Below are positions 27,709-37,464 of a stretch of 64,000 bases of DNA, piece after piece. This stretch comes from Deltaproteobacteria bacterium (lineage in GTDB: Bacteria > Bdellovibrionota_B > Oligoflexia > Oligoflexales > Bog-1112). The first letter of the stretch is position 1, and each line of letters opens with the position of its first letter. The position numbers and the translations under genes are program-made. The stretch is taken from the NCBI GenBank assembly GCA_016186945.1, contig JACPKR010000008.1, forward strand, positions 1 through 64,000, read 5' to 3'. A model generated the notes under the pieces. The model searched no databases. It was given only the letters and a program-made list of their open reading frames with translations, and was not told the DNA's origin.

Positions 27709-28149
27709 TCACCCGGCAGAGCGATGACCGTGAGGATAACCCCGCTCCAACATCTCGACTTCATACTCAAAGTAATCGGACATACTATCCAGGAAACTTA
27801 AAAGATAGCAGGCCTGCTTCATATATTCCTGCTTATCTGAGAAGAGACTCTCTTGTTGCGGGGTCAAATGAATTTCCTTCGGCATCGTTCGGCTAAGAAT
27901 TTGCTGAACGAAAGCGTTGCGTTTTAATTTTCTGGCCATTTCATAGAAAGGTTCCCACACGTTGATAAAGTCATCCACAGTTTGCCAATGATTGTCTAAA
28001 GGAAGGGGGTCGTCCGTCTCCAACATGTCCTCGGCAGCATCTACGGTGCTCCGTTTACCGTAATAAAGAAGAGCATCGTATAAATCGCTCGCCTCTTCTT
28101 TCTTCAAGATTAAATCTTTGAGATAGTCTTGGTGAATGAGGTGGTTCAT
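27709..28149 (-). CDS. Hypothetical helical protein
   Basis: A 146-residue, strongly charged helical protein, not exported. Leu-rich stretches (LIHQDYLKDLILKKEEASDLYDALLYY) and an internal NVWEPFYEMARKLKR segment. No family recognised. ATG 28149 with AGGAAA upstream. Its stop is one base from the edge of a family B repeat. It could be cotranscribed after pdxJ, about 100 bp away, but this is not certain. Confidence 0.55.
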   Translation of the reverse strand: MNHLIHQDYLKDLILKKEEASDLYDALLYYGKRSTVDAAEDMLETDDPLPLDNHWQTVDDFINVWEPFYEMARKLKRNAFVQQILSRTMPKEIHLTPQQESLFSDKQEYMKQACYLLSFLDSMSDYFEYEVEMLERGYPHGHRSAG

Positions 28150-28253
28150 AAATTTCCTATAACAAAGATAAAGTCCTCTCCTGACTTCTCTTTTAACGGC
28201 TAAAAGGGGGGGCAAACTTGAGGGGTTGGCTTAAGGTTTGAACATAACAAGCA

Positions 28254-28979
28254 TTATCGGAGACAGGTGAGGTAACGCTGGATCGTTCGATCCAGTCCCC
28301 AATAGAGGGCATCAGCAATAAGCGCGTGCCCTATAGACACCTCGGCGAGGAAGGGGATCTGCGAAACGAGAAAGTTTAGGTTGTCTGTGTTGAGGTCATG
28401 ACCTGCGTTTACGCCGAGTCCCGCTTCATGCGCGGCACAGGCTGTCTTTTTATACAAAGCCGTCACGGCATCACGTTCCGAGCTAGAGAAAGAACGGGCA
28501 TAAGCTTCCGTATAAAGCTCGATACGGTCGACTCCCAGACGTTTCATGAGGGAAAACGCTCGCTCACTCACTTCCGCAGGGTCGATGAAAAGGGAGACCC
28601 GCATACCGTGTTCCTTAAGACGAGACGTTGCGGATTGCAGAAGCTCCTTGTTTTCCTCAACTCGCCAACCTGCGTTCGAGGTAAGCACCTCAGGAGGGTC
28701 TGGGACTAGAGTAACCTGTGCAGGCCTGACTTCACACACCAGCTTTAAGAAGAACTCCGACGGATAACCTTCGATATTGAACTCTGTCGACAACTTGGGG
28801 GCAAGGGCGTACACATCGCTCACGCGGATGTGCCTCTCGTCGGGCCGAGGATGTACGGTTATCCCCTGCGCACCGAAGCGTTCACAGTCAAGGGCAACTT
28901 GAATAGGGTCGGGAACATTTCCTCCACGAGAATTCCTAAGCGTAGCTATTTTATTGATGTTCACACTGAGCTTGGTCAT
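28254..28979 (-). CDS. pdxJ: Pyridoxine 5'-phosphate synthase
   Basis: Makes pyridoxine 5'-phosphate from deoxyxylulose 5-phosphate and 3-amino-2-oxopropyl phosphate, the last ring-forming step of the DXP-dependent B6 route. 241 residues, TIM barrel. Conserved blocks: [59 protein letters not shown], and [14 protein letters not shown] with [12 protein letters not shown] at the C-terminus. ATG 28979 with AAGGAAA upstream. Works with pdxH (15077). Confidence 0.96.
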   Translation of the reverse strand: MTKLSVNINKIATLRNSRGGNVPDPIQVALDCERFGAQGITVHPRPDERHIRVSDVYALAPKLSTEFNIEGYPSEFFLKLVCEVRPAQVTLVPDPPEVLTSNAGWRVEENKELLQSATSRLKEHGMRVSLFIDPAEVSERAFSLMKRLGVDRIELYTEAYARSFSSSERDAVTALYKKTACAAHEAGLGVNAGHDLNTDNLNFLVSQIPFLAEVSIGHALIADALYWGLDRTIQRYLTCLR

Positions 28980-28990
28980 CCAGATTTCCT

Positions 28991-29695
28991 TCAAAACAAC
29001 CACTGCGTGGCCAGCCCCAGCCAAGTCATGGTTTGGACTTCCGCAAAAGACTCGCCCGCAACTTCCAAACTGTAAGTCCTCTGCTTCAATCCGACGACAA
29101 AGTCAAGAGCACTCCTTGTAATCCCTACTGTTCCCCCGAAAAAAATGTCAGTTCTGCTGCCTATAGCGGGAGCGGCATCGTCACTTTGCAAAGATTCCTT
29201 TACATTGAGGGTCGAAACGAAGGTGAGATCCAGGAAAATGCGACCACGCCTTCCGACGACTAGGACAAGCCCCCCATTGCCGCCGGCACCGGTGCCCAGC
29301 ATGTCGAGGTATTCCACATCATAGCGGTTTACCAGGAACTGGCTTTGAGAAAGCACCACCCCCAGATAAAAGAAACCAAGCCGGTAACGAAACGCTATGT
29401 CCTGGAAAGTCGACGCGATAGAGCTGGAAGTTTCGTTTTCCCCATATTCGAAATTCGTAGTGTTGGTTTCGTAACTAAGCCCCGTGCCGAACGTGTGATC
29501 TTCTCCCCCCCAAGTGCCGAGCTGAAACCCCACGGTAAAACTTGTGTCGTTACTTTTCACGATTTTGCTCTTGTAGGTAGTGAGCGCTCCCCCGAGATTG
29601 AAGGACAAAGTGGGTGCCTGACGCTCGTCCTGTGCAAGGACGAGATTTGGTAAGCATGCAAAAAATACCGCAAAAATCGTAACGAGATGAGGCAC
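28991..29695 (-). CDS. Predicted outer-membrane beta-barrel protein
   Basis: A 234-residue protein with a signal peptide (cleaved near VLAQ), then alternating amphipathic strands, Gly- and Tyr-rich, and a C-terminal ATQWLF ending in Phe, the usual outer-membrane assembly signal. Length suggests a small 8-10-strand barrel. No family recognised. The start is GTG 29695 behind AGGAAGGAA. The gene lies 11 bp upstream of pdxJ on the same strand, so the two are probably cotranscribed. Confidence 0.7.
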   Translation of the reverse strand: MPHLVTIFAVFFACLPNLVLAQDERQAPTLSFNLGGALTTYKSKIVKSNDTSFTVGFQLGTWGGEDHTFGTGLSYETNTTNFEYGENETSSSIASTFQDIAFRYRLGFFYLGVVLSQSQFLVNRYDVEYLDMLGTGAGGNGGLVLVVGRRGRIFLDLTFVSTLNVKESLQSDDAAPAIGSRTDIFFGGTVGITRSALDFVVGLKQRTYSLEVAGESFAEVQTMTWLGLATQWLF

Positions 29696-29778
29696 TGAGT
29701 TCCTTCCTGTTTGGCAACTGCTCTCTCTTTCGGAAGAAACAGAAGGGAATTTAGTGATACGTCTGCGCTCCCGCCTGT

Positions 29779-29826
29779 GGCAAGGAGGTGGTTTGGAGGA
29801 AACTGCGCAGCTGGTTCCTCCAAGAA
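29779..29826 (-). repeat. Family A palindromic element, copy 7
   Basis: Core only, minus orientation, in the divergent gap between the barrel gene (start 29695) and the lipoprotein gene (start 29909). Confidence 0.9.
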
Positions 29827-29908
29827 ATCCCCTCCTTCGCGCTGCACAATTCGTGGTAAAATCAACGTCGGGTGCCTTTACGGATCTTGAGAACTTGAGG
29901 ACGCAAAA

Positions 29909-32086
29909 ATGAAATCCACGACCCTCGTCCTATTGTGCATCAGCGGCTGTGCCAGTGTCGAAAGACGTGCCGATCATCGCATAGCTGCTGCCGAGCCAGC
30001 GATACAAATGGTAGGCTCAGAGTTTGACGTTATTCCCAACGCTGTCATCGACCCATCGCTTCTTAAGAGGCCCGATTTGGTGCTTGACTCCTTCGCATTG
30101 GGAAGCATCCAGGCACCCCTGGTCTATGTGACCCACGAAGGGCCTTACTCATATTTTCGGTACACGCTCTGTCCTAAGGATAAACCCGACACCTGTGCGT
30201 CCGGCACTCATGTCATGGGAGCCAAGATCTTTCCCACCCTTAAAGCGGGAAGCTACACAATCGATATCGCGACTTGCGCTCTGGGACCTGACGAAACAGA
30301 CAATTGTTCTGAAGCGGCAAGAGGAGAGTTCATAAAACAGCCCAACCCCGATGACGAATTAGCGACCTTAGTCCATGCCGAGGTCCAACGTACCTATCAA
30401 ATCAAAGGCCTTGCGAACGGAATTTACGCTGCGATGCGCCGCTACCAGGACAGTACCTTCAAAAATAAGGAGCCAAAAGATTCCTTCTCCCGCCTCATTT
30501 TGAATCAAATCAGATTGGGGCCAATCCTGATTGGGGCAATGATAAACTCTGCTCAATTCCCCAACGCGTACAAGCTCCTCTATGGGGAAACTCTGGTTGA
30601 GACCGAGGAGCCTGATCTTGATGATGAACGTGTGGCACAGCTTGAGGCGAGGGTGGCAAAGCTGTCAAAAGAAGTTCAGGAGAAAACCGGAGGGCTTTCA
30701 AAAACAGGCGCCTTTCTTGTCTATATGGGAACCCCCGTCTTCCTGACAGGTGCGATTATTAGCTGGGTATCCTGGCGTTCGAAGATGTACGCCAGAAGAG
30801 CAAGAGGATTGGTCGATACGACTTTCAACGCTCTGCGGAATATCATCTACACTCCGCTCGGCTACCAAATGGAGTTGACACGCGAAAGATTGGAGGACCT
30901 GTTGGGGGCGGAAGGCGTCACAATTCGCACGCGTCAAGAAATTGGCACGAATACAATAATCTACAGGACTTCAGACGACCGGGTTTACGTAGTCGAAAAA
31001 ATAGGAGACCGCACCTTAGTCTATAAAAAAGGGGCGGGGCTTATCGAACTTCCTGCGGAAATAAGGGCAGATCGTCAATTGTCTCCGAAGGAATTCGAAC
31101 GCCTGAAGAGAGCCTCCCCTGGAGCCGGCCCCGATTTCACGAGAGGAACCGATGGAAACTATACCTTAAACCCGGAAGCGGCAGCTAAGTATGTTGGCTT
31201 CGAAGGTCGCACCTATCGAAAGAGTTGGTTGGAGAGCGTCCCATCCTTTCCCAAACTTACAGAAGCCACTGTGATCAGCCTCTACAATAACTACGCTGAC
31301 ATGAAGCGAACAAATCCTGACATAGCCGATGCCGAGTGGGGAAAGGGGGTACCGTTGTTCATGGAGGACGCTGACGGAAGACTCGTTCTGGTTGAACCAC
31401 CCGACGCATGGAAAGTGAGGGGGAAAAACTGGTTCATAGACCCCCGAGGTAGGTATAACACAACGATCAATTTAGAGGTGCAACCGGATTCTAAGTTTGC
31501 CAGGCTGTATCCAGAGGGAACCTTTCCAAAAACGTTCGATCCCCCTGCAGGGGTCGTCCGGACGGATAGCACCTTCGGAACAGCGGAGCCATATGTTCCC
31601 ACTGCGAAATTTGGCGAATTGATGAGCAGCCTCAAAACGCAAGTTCCCATCTACACTATGTCCGACAAAGTGGCACCGCTGCGAATTCCTGGATTCGATA
31701 TAGATTCCGCGCTAGGGAGCCCCGCATGGAAAATCGAAATCGCTCTCCGTTACCAGGAAATCATGGCTAAAAAAAGCATAGCTGGTGGTGGAGACATCCA
31801 CAGAAGGCCAGGGCAGACCTCAGTTGAATTGCCACGTTGGTCGACCTCGGGAAAGTATGTGGGGGGTCTTCTCATGGTACTCGGTGCCAGTGCCTTGGTA
31901 GGTGCCGTTGCTGTGGAAATGACGCTGGCAGGATCTCCGAAGGAAACCCTTATGACAGAGCTAAAAAAGTTTGAGAAAGCTTTGACAGACTTGCATGCGG
32001 GGCGAAGCGAAGGTGTCAAGACGATCAACGATTGGCTTGGTCAACGTCTCATGGAACAGCCCGAAGGTTGGGAGTATCATTTATGA
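29909..32086 (+). CDS. Large exported lipoprotein (paralogue 2 of 3)
   Basis: A 725-residue protein. The signal peptide ends in a lipobox (CISGC at about residue 14). An N-terminal Cys-containing domain (TLCPKDKPDTCASG ... IDIATCALG...NCSEAARG) matches the pattern in the proteins at 197 and 32939. A coiled coil (about 230-260) precedes a hydrophobic segment (about 265-285). The long middle part (about 300-600) is mixed alpha/beta and specific to this member. Near residues 640-665 lies a second glycine-rich hydrophobic segment (YVGGLLMVLGASALVGAVAVE), then a short helix. Function unknown. The two membrane-like segments in a lipoprotein are unusual. Start ATG behind GAGGAC. Confidence 0.72.
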   Translation: MKSTTLVLLCISGCASVERRADHRIAAAEPAIQMVGSEFDVIPNAVIDPSLLKRPDLVLDSFALGSIQAPLVYVTHEGPYSYFRYTLCPKDKPDTCASGTHVMGAKIFPTLKAGSYTIDIATCALGPDETDNCSEAARGEFIKQPNPDDELATLVHAEVQRTYQIKGLANGIYAAMRRYQDSTFKNKEPKDSFSRLILNQIRLGPILIGAMINSAQFPNAYKLLYGETLVETEEPDLDDERVAQLEARVAKLSKEVQEKTGGLSKTGAFLVYMGTPVFLTGAIISWVSWRSKMYARRARGLVDTTFNALRNIIYTPLGYQMELTRERLEDLLGAEGVTIRTRQEIGTNTIIYRTSDDRVYVVEKIGDRTLVYKKGAGLIELPAEIRADRQLSPKEFERLKRASPGAGPDFTRGTDGNYTLNPEAAAKYVGFEGRTYRKSWLESVPSFPKLTEATVISLYNNYADMKRTNPDIADAEWGKGVPLFMEDADGRLVLVEPPDAWKVRGKNWFIDPRGRYNTTINLEVQPDSKFARLYPEGTFPKTFDPPAGVVRTDSTFGTAEPYVPTAKFGELMSSLKTQVPIYTMSDKVAPLRIPGFDIDSALGSPAWKIEIALRYQEIMAKKSIAGGGDIHRRPGQTSVELPRWSTSGKYVGGLLMVLGASALVGAVAVEMTLAGSPKETLMTELKKFEKALTDLHAGRSEGVKTINDWLGQRLMEQPEGWEYHL

Positions 32087-32101
32087 AGCTATCTCATAAA
32101 T

Positions 32102-32201
32102 AGGGAGAGGGGGGTTTGGGGGGGCGAGTGAAGCGTCGCCTCCCCCAAGGAATTTCTTGGAGGAACCAGCTGCGCAGTTTCCTCCAAACCACCTCCTTGC
32201 C
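32102..32201 (+). repeat. Family A palindromic element, copy 8
   Basis: G-rich arm from 32102 (agggagagggggg) and core 32154-32201. It starts right after the lipoprotein stop (32086) and ends 45 nt before the next ATG. Confidence 0.9.
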
Positions 32202-32246
32202 ACAAGCGCCTCCCCCAAGAAACAAACCGTAATTAAAGGAGTGAAG

Positions 32247-32915
32247 ATGAAAATCGGAATACTTGGAACAGGCCAGGTGGCACAGGGCATAGCTGCAAAG
32301 CTTTCCGAACGCGGCCATCAAATCAAGGTGGGTTCACGCACAGGTGAGCACACGAAAGGTAAGGAATGGGTGGAAAACCTGGAGAACGCCTCGCTTGCAT
32401 CGTATGAAAAGGCCACACGTTTTGGAGAGATGATTTTCAACTGCGTCGCGGGTGTGGGTGTCTTAGATGCTCTCAAACTGGCGGGCAAAGACAATTTCGA
32501 GAATAAAATTCTTGTCGACGTTAGTAACCCACTTGATTTTTCAAAGGGCATGCCTCCGTCACTGTTTGTTGGGAGTGACGACTCTCTCGCTGAGCAAATA
32601 CAACGCGCTCTGCCTTCCGCAAAGGTCGTGAAAGTCTTGAATACGTTGAATGTCGAGCTTATGGTCAATCCTTCGTCGTTGCCAGGAGAGCACAACTTGT
32701 TTATGGCTGGAGATAACGAGGACGCAAAAAAAGAAGTCTGCAGACTTCTCACGAAAGACTTCGGGTGGCCTGATAAAGCGATTCTCGACCTAGGAGACAT
32801 TTCCGCAGCTCGCGGGACAGAAGCCGCAGTCTTGTTGTGGGTAAGACTTTGGACGAAATTTCAAAACCACAAATTCAACTTCCACATCGTCGTCGATCCC
32901 AAAACAAAACGGTAG
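32247..32915 (+). CDS. NADP oxidoreductase, coenzyme F420-dependent-like (Rossmann-fold)
   Basis: A 222-residue cytoplasmic protein with an N-terminal dinucleotide motif, ILGTGQVAQGIAAKL, then VGSRTGE, which favours NADP. The VVKVLNTLNVELMVNP and FMAGDNEDAKKEV segments are as in F420-dependent NADP reductase-like and metalloreductase-like proteins. Nothing here shows that F420 is used. A general NADPH reductase is as likely. ATG 32247 with AAAGGAG upstream. The longer frame begins in the repeat and is not used. It is followed 23 nt later by a lipoprotein gene. Confidence 0.82.
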   Translation: MKIGILGTGQVAQGIAAKLSERGHQIKVGSRTGEHTKGKEWVENLENASLASYEKATRFGEMIFNCVAGVGVLDALKLAGKDNFENKILVDVSNPLDFSKGMPPSLFVGSDDSLAEQIQRALPSAKVVKVLNTLNVELMVNPSSLPGEHNLFMAGDNEDAKKEVCRLLTKDFGWPDKAILDLGDISAARGTEAAVLLWVRLWTKFQNHKFNFHIVVDPKTKR

Positions 32916-32938
32916 GACAATAGCAAGGAGATAATGCG

Positions 32939-34582
32939 ATGATAAGTAGGATTACGGCCTTCTCTCTGGCATTGCTGTTGCCATTGTCATGCAAGGAGCG
33001 GGAAAGCACTCCGGTTGAGTTAAAGATAGAACCTGTTGAAAAACAAACAGTCGAAGTGGCCCGGGGAAAAATTGGCGGCCTCGCCCTAGTAGACGCGAAT
33101 AGCCTGACAGTACCGAAGCTCCAAGTCAGTAAAGTGCAGGTTTGCGACAGCGAAGCTATGAAGATCATGATCACCGGACATGACCCTCGAACCGATGCCT
33201 TTCAGTTCGTTTTATGCAATTCCTCGGATCCCACGCAATGCAGCCCTAGCGAGAGTGAAAGTGTGACTTTCGCCGAAACGGAGTTAACGTTTCCCAATAC
33301 AAGTCAGGGCGACATTCCCCTTGTTCGCATTCGCCCATGTGTACGTTCCTACAATGCACAAGACCCAGCTTCACTTTGCACTCCCAATTGGGATGAAGCA
33401 AAACTTGAGATGGCAATCGCCAAGGGAGGAAATGGCGCCCAGGACCTTCTGGCAGTTTTTCAGGGGGAACAGAAAATCACGAAACTATGCTGGCAACTGC
33501 GAGACAGCATTGTGACTTACCTGGCCAATGCAGACGACACCGAAAAGGGAGATCTCAGGACTCTGCTCGATAGTAATGTTGCCATAGGAGTTGATCTTTG
33601 CCGCGTCTTGATAGCGAATTACTATCTTAACATTGCCGAAGATGAACTGGCTCTTGAAGAGCAGCCAGGGAGTCGTCGATCGACGACATTCACATCGGAC
33701 AGCAAGGAGGAAGAAGATGAAGATAAGGAGAAAACTCAAAAAAAATGGCTTCTTACGGGCGTTATTGGACTTCTTACTTTGGGATCGATTGCAGCGACTG
33801 TGACAGCTGTCGGATTTACTCAAAAACGGATCAACTCAATGCAGGCGGAATTGAAAACCCTCCCGTCCGACCCTGTAAGGATGGCCACTCTAAAGGAGGA
33901 AATCGCTAAGTTGGAGGGATTGAAGGGGACAGAAACTGTCGACGATAAGATCCGATCTCTTGAAAGTCTCCTTGGTGGCAAGACCCCGGAACAGAAAATA
34001 GTGGAAATCAAAACAATGCTGGGCCCAGCGACGGAAAAGAGAGTGGGCCTATTTAACGAATTGAAGGAAAAGATAAAGGGTTCGGTAGACGGCACTTTCA
34101 GGCTAACTTATGGGCAAGTAAGAAAGCTAGGATATGGCCCAGAACTGATCGCAAAGTGGGCCGGTGTAACGGAGGATGTGGCTGGAACGACCCTTCGAGA
34201 TAAACCCAACACTGTCATAAATAGAGATTTTAGGCCCGACGATATGAGAACGCCCTCAACGACGGAAATGAAATATAATAACCGGATAGAAGCTTTTAAA
34301 AAATTTCCCGAGCTGCAGCAACTCATGAAGGCTGATACCGCTAGGGCGACAACGTCCAAAAAAATTCAACAATTTGAAACTGCTAAAAAAGCAGGGGTGG
34401 CAGGAGGAGTCGGCTTGCTTGCTGCAGGTGTAATCATTGGGGCCTTTGTTCAGAGTTATGGTCTGGCCGGATCGGCTCAAGAAGCTTTCATCAATGAACT
34501 TCAAGCGATCCGGCAAGAAATTGAGACGGTCCAAGGTGAAATTGCAGCCGCTAACTTACGCCTGGAAAGCTGTAGTGAGTAA
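32939..34582 (+). CDS. Exported lipoprotein with coiled coil and membrane segments (paralogue 3 of 3)
   Basis: A 547-residue protein. Lipobox LPLSC at about residue 18. Cys-rich N-terminal domain (VCDSE..LCNSSDPTQCSPS..IRPCVRSYNAQ..LCTPNW) equivalent to those at 197 and 29909. Then an acidic/basic linker (KEEEDEDKEK), a membrane helix (WLLTGVIGLLTLGSIAATVTA, about 262-282), a coiled coil, and a second hydrophobic segment near residue 495 (GVGGVGLLAAGVIIGAF-like). A C-terminal coiled coil (IRQEIETVQGEIAAANLRLE) closes it. The ending resembles that of the first paralogue (LQQEIETLQTTR). Start ATG 32939 with AAGGAGA upstream. Function unknown. Confidence 0.72.
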   Translation: MISRITAFSLALLLPLSCKERESTPVELKIEPVEKQTVEVARGKIGGLALVDANSLTVPKLQVSKVQVCDSEAMKIMITGHDPRTDAFQFVLCNSSDPTQCSPSESESVTFAETELTFPNTSQGDIPLVRIRPCVRSYNAQDPASLCTPNWDEAKLEMAIAKGGNGAQDLLAVFQGEQKITKLCWQLRDSIVTYLANADDTEKGDLRTLLDSNVAIGVDLCRVLIANYYLNIAEDELALEEQPGSRRSTTFTSDSKEEEDEDKEKTQKKWLLTGVIGLLTLGSIAATVTAVGFTQKRINSMQAELKTLPSDPVRMATLKEEIAKLEGLKGTETVDDKIRSLESLLGGKTPEQKIVEIKTMLGPATEKRVGLFNELKEKIKGSVDGTFRLTYGQVRKLGYGPELIAKWAGVTEDVAGTTLRDKPNTVINRDFRPDDMRTPSTTEMKYNNRIEAFKKFPELQQLMKADTARATTSKKIQQFETAKKAGVAGGVGLLAAGVIIGAFVQSYGLAGSAQEAFINELQAIRQEIETVQGEIAAANLRLESCSE

Positions 34583-34615
34583 GCTCCAGGAGGTGGAGGT
34601 AATGGGTAAACTTTG

Positions 34616-34731
34616 GGCAAGGAGGTGGTTTGGAGGAAACTGCGCAGCTGGTTCCTCCAAGAAATGCTTTGGGGGAGCGACGGTTCCCTCGCCCCCCCAA
34701 ACCCCCCTCTCCCTATTTGCCCCAAGTGGCT
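34616..34731 (-). repeat. Family A palindromic element, copy 9 (long form)
   Basis: Minus orientation: core 34616-34663, C-rich arm, and terminal tttgccccaagtggc. It fills the gap between convergent genes and supplies part of the stop codon of the gene ending at 34730. Confidence 0.9.
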
Positions 34732-35683
34732 AATCCTTGTCCTTGTCTTTCATGGAATTCTTAACTGTTTCTCCGAGATTATCCATTTGAGAGTTGATAA
34801 CCTCTTGTTTGACTTCCTGTTGTTTCATCATGACGGGGTTGGAGCGTTCTTTGGTAAGTTGGCTGATCTGCTCAACCGTCATGTTTTCCATTGTTTTCGC
34901 TTCTTTGATGAAAGTTGATTCTTCTATCATTTTGCGCGTCTGTGCCAATGCGGCGGCATCGGGGGCAGGAGCGTTTGAACCTTCGGGCGACATGAAGCCT
35001 GTCATTTTTTCTATCATTTTGACGGTGTTTTCAATATTTCCCGTCGCTTTTGAATAGTTTTCAATTGCTTTGCGTCGGTCAGGGCTGACACTTTCGGGTT
35101 TAAAGGTTTTCCAGTGTTCGATCAGTTCTTTTTGGCCTTCCTGTGACTGAAAGTAAACTTCGCGATCAGCGGCTTCTGACACGATGGGTTTGTCGTAGAT
35201 TTCCCGAAGCTGCGCAAGTTCCTCTTCGGAAAATTTCTCATTCATCAGCTGTTTATAGTTTTCCATCATTTTTTCGCCACTCACGGCGTTGCGAAGTTTC
35301 TCAATTTCTTCCTGTTCTGCCACACTAAGATCTTGTGCTGACAAAAGCTGGTCGAACTGTATGTCAAGGAGTTCATCCATCGCTTTGAATTCGTCGAAAA
35401 TTCGTGAAGCGTGAACCACTTTTTCAAGCTTTTCTTTTTTTGATGCTGAAACGGTGGATGTCGCTTTGGCAAGGGCTGAGCTGTCAATTATTTTAGGCGC
35501 GGAGAGGTCTGGCTCGGTGTCCATGTTTCCACTGGAACCCATCGGTTCATCCATCTGGTAAGCAGGCTCGACAACAGCCGATTCCTGACTGTCTTCCAAA
35601 ACGCTGCTTCTGGGCCACATCACAATTAAGAGAGTAACGGCAACAAGGCCGACAGCGAGGCCAACAAGGTACATTTTCTTCAT
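34730..35683 (-). CDS. Membrane-anchored helical protein, DUF2059-like
   Basis: A 317-residue protein with one N-terminal membrane helix (about 5-22, uncleaved or signal anchor). A Ser/Glu/Pro-rich linker and a helical, Met-rich periplasmic part follow. The stretch MNEKFSEEELAQLREIYDKP resembles the DUF2059 repeat motif seen in exported proteins, but identity is weak. A second similar helix pair follows near residue 240. A charged C-terminus (SMKDKDKD) ends at a family A element. Start ATG 35683, with GAGG and AACC upstream. No clear function. Confidence 0.65.
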   Translation of the reverse strand: MKKMYLVGLAVGLVAVTLLIVMWPRSSVLEDSQESAVVEPAYQMDEPMGSSGNMDTEPDLSAPKIIDSSALAKATSTVSASKKEKLEKVVHASRIFDEFKAMDELLDIQFDQLLSAQDLSVAEQEEIEKLRNAVSGEKMMENYKQLMNEKFSEEELAQLREIYDKPIVSEAADREVYFQSQEGQKELIEHWKTFKPESVSPDRRKAIENYSKATGNIENTVKMIEKMTGFMSPEGSNAPAPDAAALAQTRKMIEESTFIKEAKTMENMTVEQISQLTKERSNPVMMKQQEVKQEVINSQMDNLGETVKNSMKDKDKD

Positions 35684-35811
35684 AGGGGTTCCTCAATACA
35701 GAATCAAAAGTCTGGTTAAAAAAGAAATTAAGGGTTAGAAACGCACTTTTAACATAAATTTTTGCAAAAACCAAAAATTTTTACCAGTTTTTATATCATT
35801 GAGGGGTTCGC

Positions 35812-36618
35812 GTGAACAAGTTTCTATTATCACTGGCTTTACTTGCCCCCCAAGGGACTAAGGCAGACTCTTGTCCCCTTCCCCATTCTTCGGGAACAGT
35901 CCGATTCGCTGGGGGGACGGCCCACATCCCGCTTATTGAGGAACTGGGTCAGGGGCTACGGAAGAAATGCCCAGGGTTACGGTTCTTGTTGGCAGGTGGG
36001 GGTTCAGGCGTGGGCGTCCAGAAACTGAGCGCAGGTCTGGTGGATATTGCCAACACAGGGCGTCCCCTTTCGGATGCAGAGAGAAAGAAGGGCGGACTGA
36101 AATCCTATCCTCTTGCTTCAGACGCCATGGTCATGATTGTTCACCCCTCTAATGCTATTTCGGACATCTCCCTTTCGGAATTGCAAACGATGTTTGCAGC
36201 GGAGCCTCCCCGCTGGCCCACAAATACAAATCCAACCCACATCTTCGTCCGCGATGAAGCAAGCGGGACACAGGAGGTCTTCATGCAACTCGTAATGAGA
36301 GGCAAGAAAATCTCCCGCCAAGCGCACTATACGAGTTCCCATGGGGCGATGAAACTGGCGGTAAGTCGCGATCCGCAAGCGATCGGGTTTCTCAGTTTCG
36401 CCTACGTCGATGAGCAGGTCAAAGCCCTGTCGATCGGGGGAACAGCACCCACGCGGCAAAACATGGTCAATGGACTCTACCCCCTTATGAGGACTCTTTT
36501 TGTCAATGTGAAGGAAACACCCTCACCTTTGGCGAGCGATGTCATTTCTTTTTTGCTTGGACCAGAGACAAAGGCTTTGCTTGAAAAACATGGTTTCCTT
36601 CCTCCACCTCTTGGTTAA
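35812..36618 (+). CDS. pstS: Phosphate-binding periplasmic protein of ABC transporter
   Basis: A 268-residue exported solute receptor for phosphate. Signal peptide to TKA. Ligand-site elements: GTVRFAGGTAHIPLI, LAGGGSGVGVQKLSAG, VDIANTGRPLS, VRDEASGTQEVF (binding helix), and AIGFLSFAYVD. At 268 residues it is compact for PstS and resembles the shorter phosphate-binding family. ATG 35812 follows GAGGGG. Three nucleotides after its stop, pstC begins. Confidence 0.9.
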   Translation: MNKFLLSLALLAPQGTKADSCPLPHSSGTVRFAGGTAHIPLIEELGQGLRKKCPGLRFLLAGGGSGVGVQKLSAGLVDIANTGRPLSDAERKKGGLKSYPLASDAMVMIVHPSNAISDISLSELQTMFAAEPPRWPTNTNPTHIFVRDEASGTQEVFMQLVMRGKKISRQAHYTSSHGAMKLAVSRDPQAIGFLSFAYVDEQVKALSIGGTAPTRQNMVNGLYPLMRTLFVNVKETPSPLASDVISFLLGPETKALLEKHGFLPPPLG

Positions 36619-36621
36619 CAG

Positions 36622-37371
36622 ATGCTCGCAGCGAAACATTGGCAGCAATTCCTGAACTTGAACTGGGATCCAAGCTCTCAAGATTTTGGAATTCTATCGT
36701 TCGCTCTTAATTCTCTTTTTCTAGCGTTCCTTGCAACTTTGCTCTCAACTTTGTGGGTTCTTGTGTTATCCGTTTTCTTGTTTGGGGTGGAGGACAACAT
36801 GTTTCATCGTCCCCTTCGCATGTCATTGCGGATCATGCTTGCTGTTCCTACGATCGTCTATGCGCTGATGGGGGCGTTGTATCTTGTCCCAGCCGTCAGA
36901 GGTTTCACAGGAGCAAGCGGCTATTCCTTTTTAGCTGTCACCTTGACTTTGAGTGTGATGCTGGTGCCTTTTCTCATGAAGCAGTGTGAGGGGCTGTTTC
37001 AGGCAGCATTGCTTCATCAGAATTCAGCTGCCTCTAACAGTGGGTTCTCTGTGCTCCAAACGTTCCTTTGGGTTATATTTCCCCAATGCAGGACTGGATT
37101 TTTAGCACTAGTTTTCCTCGGGTTCTGTCGATCCTTGGGGGACACCATGATTGCGTTGATCGTATCTGGAAACACACCGGTTCTAGTCGAGGGATGGCTA
37201 TCTCCCTTTCGCAACCTGACTGCTCATATTGCCCTAATGGCTCCTACAGATGCCTATTCCTTAATGTATGCCTCATCGTTTGTCAGTCTGGGGCTTTTAC
37301 TGGCGTTTTCTGTCACCATAAGCAGCGTCGCATACGTCCTGATTTTTAAAAACAAAAGATGGTTATGGTAA
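36622..37371 (+). CDS. pstC: Phosphate ABC transporter permease
   Basis: A 249-residue inner-membrane permease with about six helices. The EAA-like loop is LQTFLWVIFPQCRTGFLALVFLGFCRSLGDTMIALIVSGNT, with the G-D-T segment that contacts the ATPase. It ends RWLW. The last 16 nt also encode the pstA start in a second copy (see 37356-38186), so pstC and pstA must once have overlapped. Start ATG is 3 nt after pstS. Confidence 0.88.
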   Translation: MLAAKHWQQFLNLNWDPSSQDFGILSFALNSLFLAFLATLLSTLWVLVLSVFLFGVEDNMFHRPLRMSLRIMLAVPTIVYALMGALYLVPAVRGFTGASGYSFLAVTLTLSVMLVPFLMKQCEGLFQAALLHQNSAASNSGFSVLQTFLWVIFPQCRTGFLALVFLGFCRSLGDTMIALIVSGNTPVLVEGWLSPFRNLTAHIALMAPTDAYSLMYASSFVSLGLLLAFSVTISSVAYVLIFKNKRWLW

Positions 37372-37374
37372 GCG
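37356..37374 (+). repeat. Left 19-bp direct repeat flanking the pst insertion
   Basis: aagatggttatggtaagcg, holding the pstC stop codon. It is identical to 38168-38186. Confidence 0.92.
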
Positions 37375-37403
37375 AAAGGGCCGAGTTATTGACCCGACCC
37401 TTT
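37375..37403. terminator. Possible hairpin after pstC
   Basis: AAAGGG (37375-37380) pairs with CCCTTT (37398-37403), with additional partial pairing inside. It has no U-tract, so it is a weak intrinsic terminator at best. Confidence 0.3.
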
Positions 37404-37464
37404 GGAAAGCTAGCTATGTAGAAATCGGCTGGAAAACCGTGTCAACCTCAAGCAATTGGCTCGA

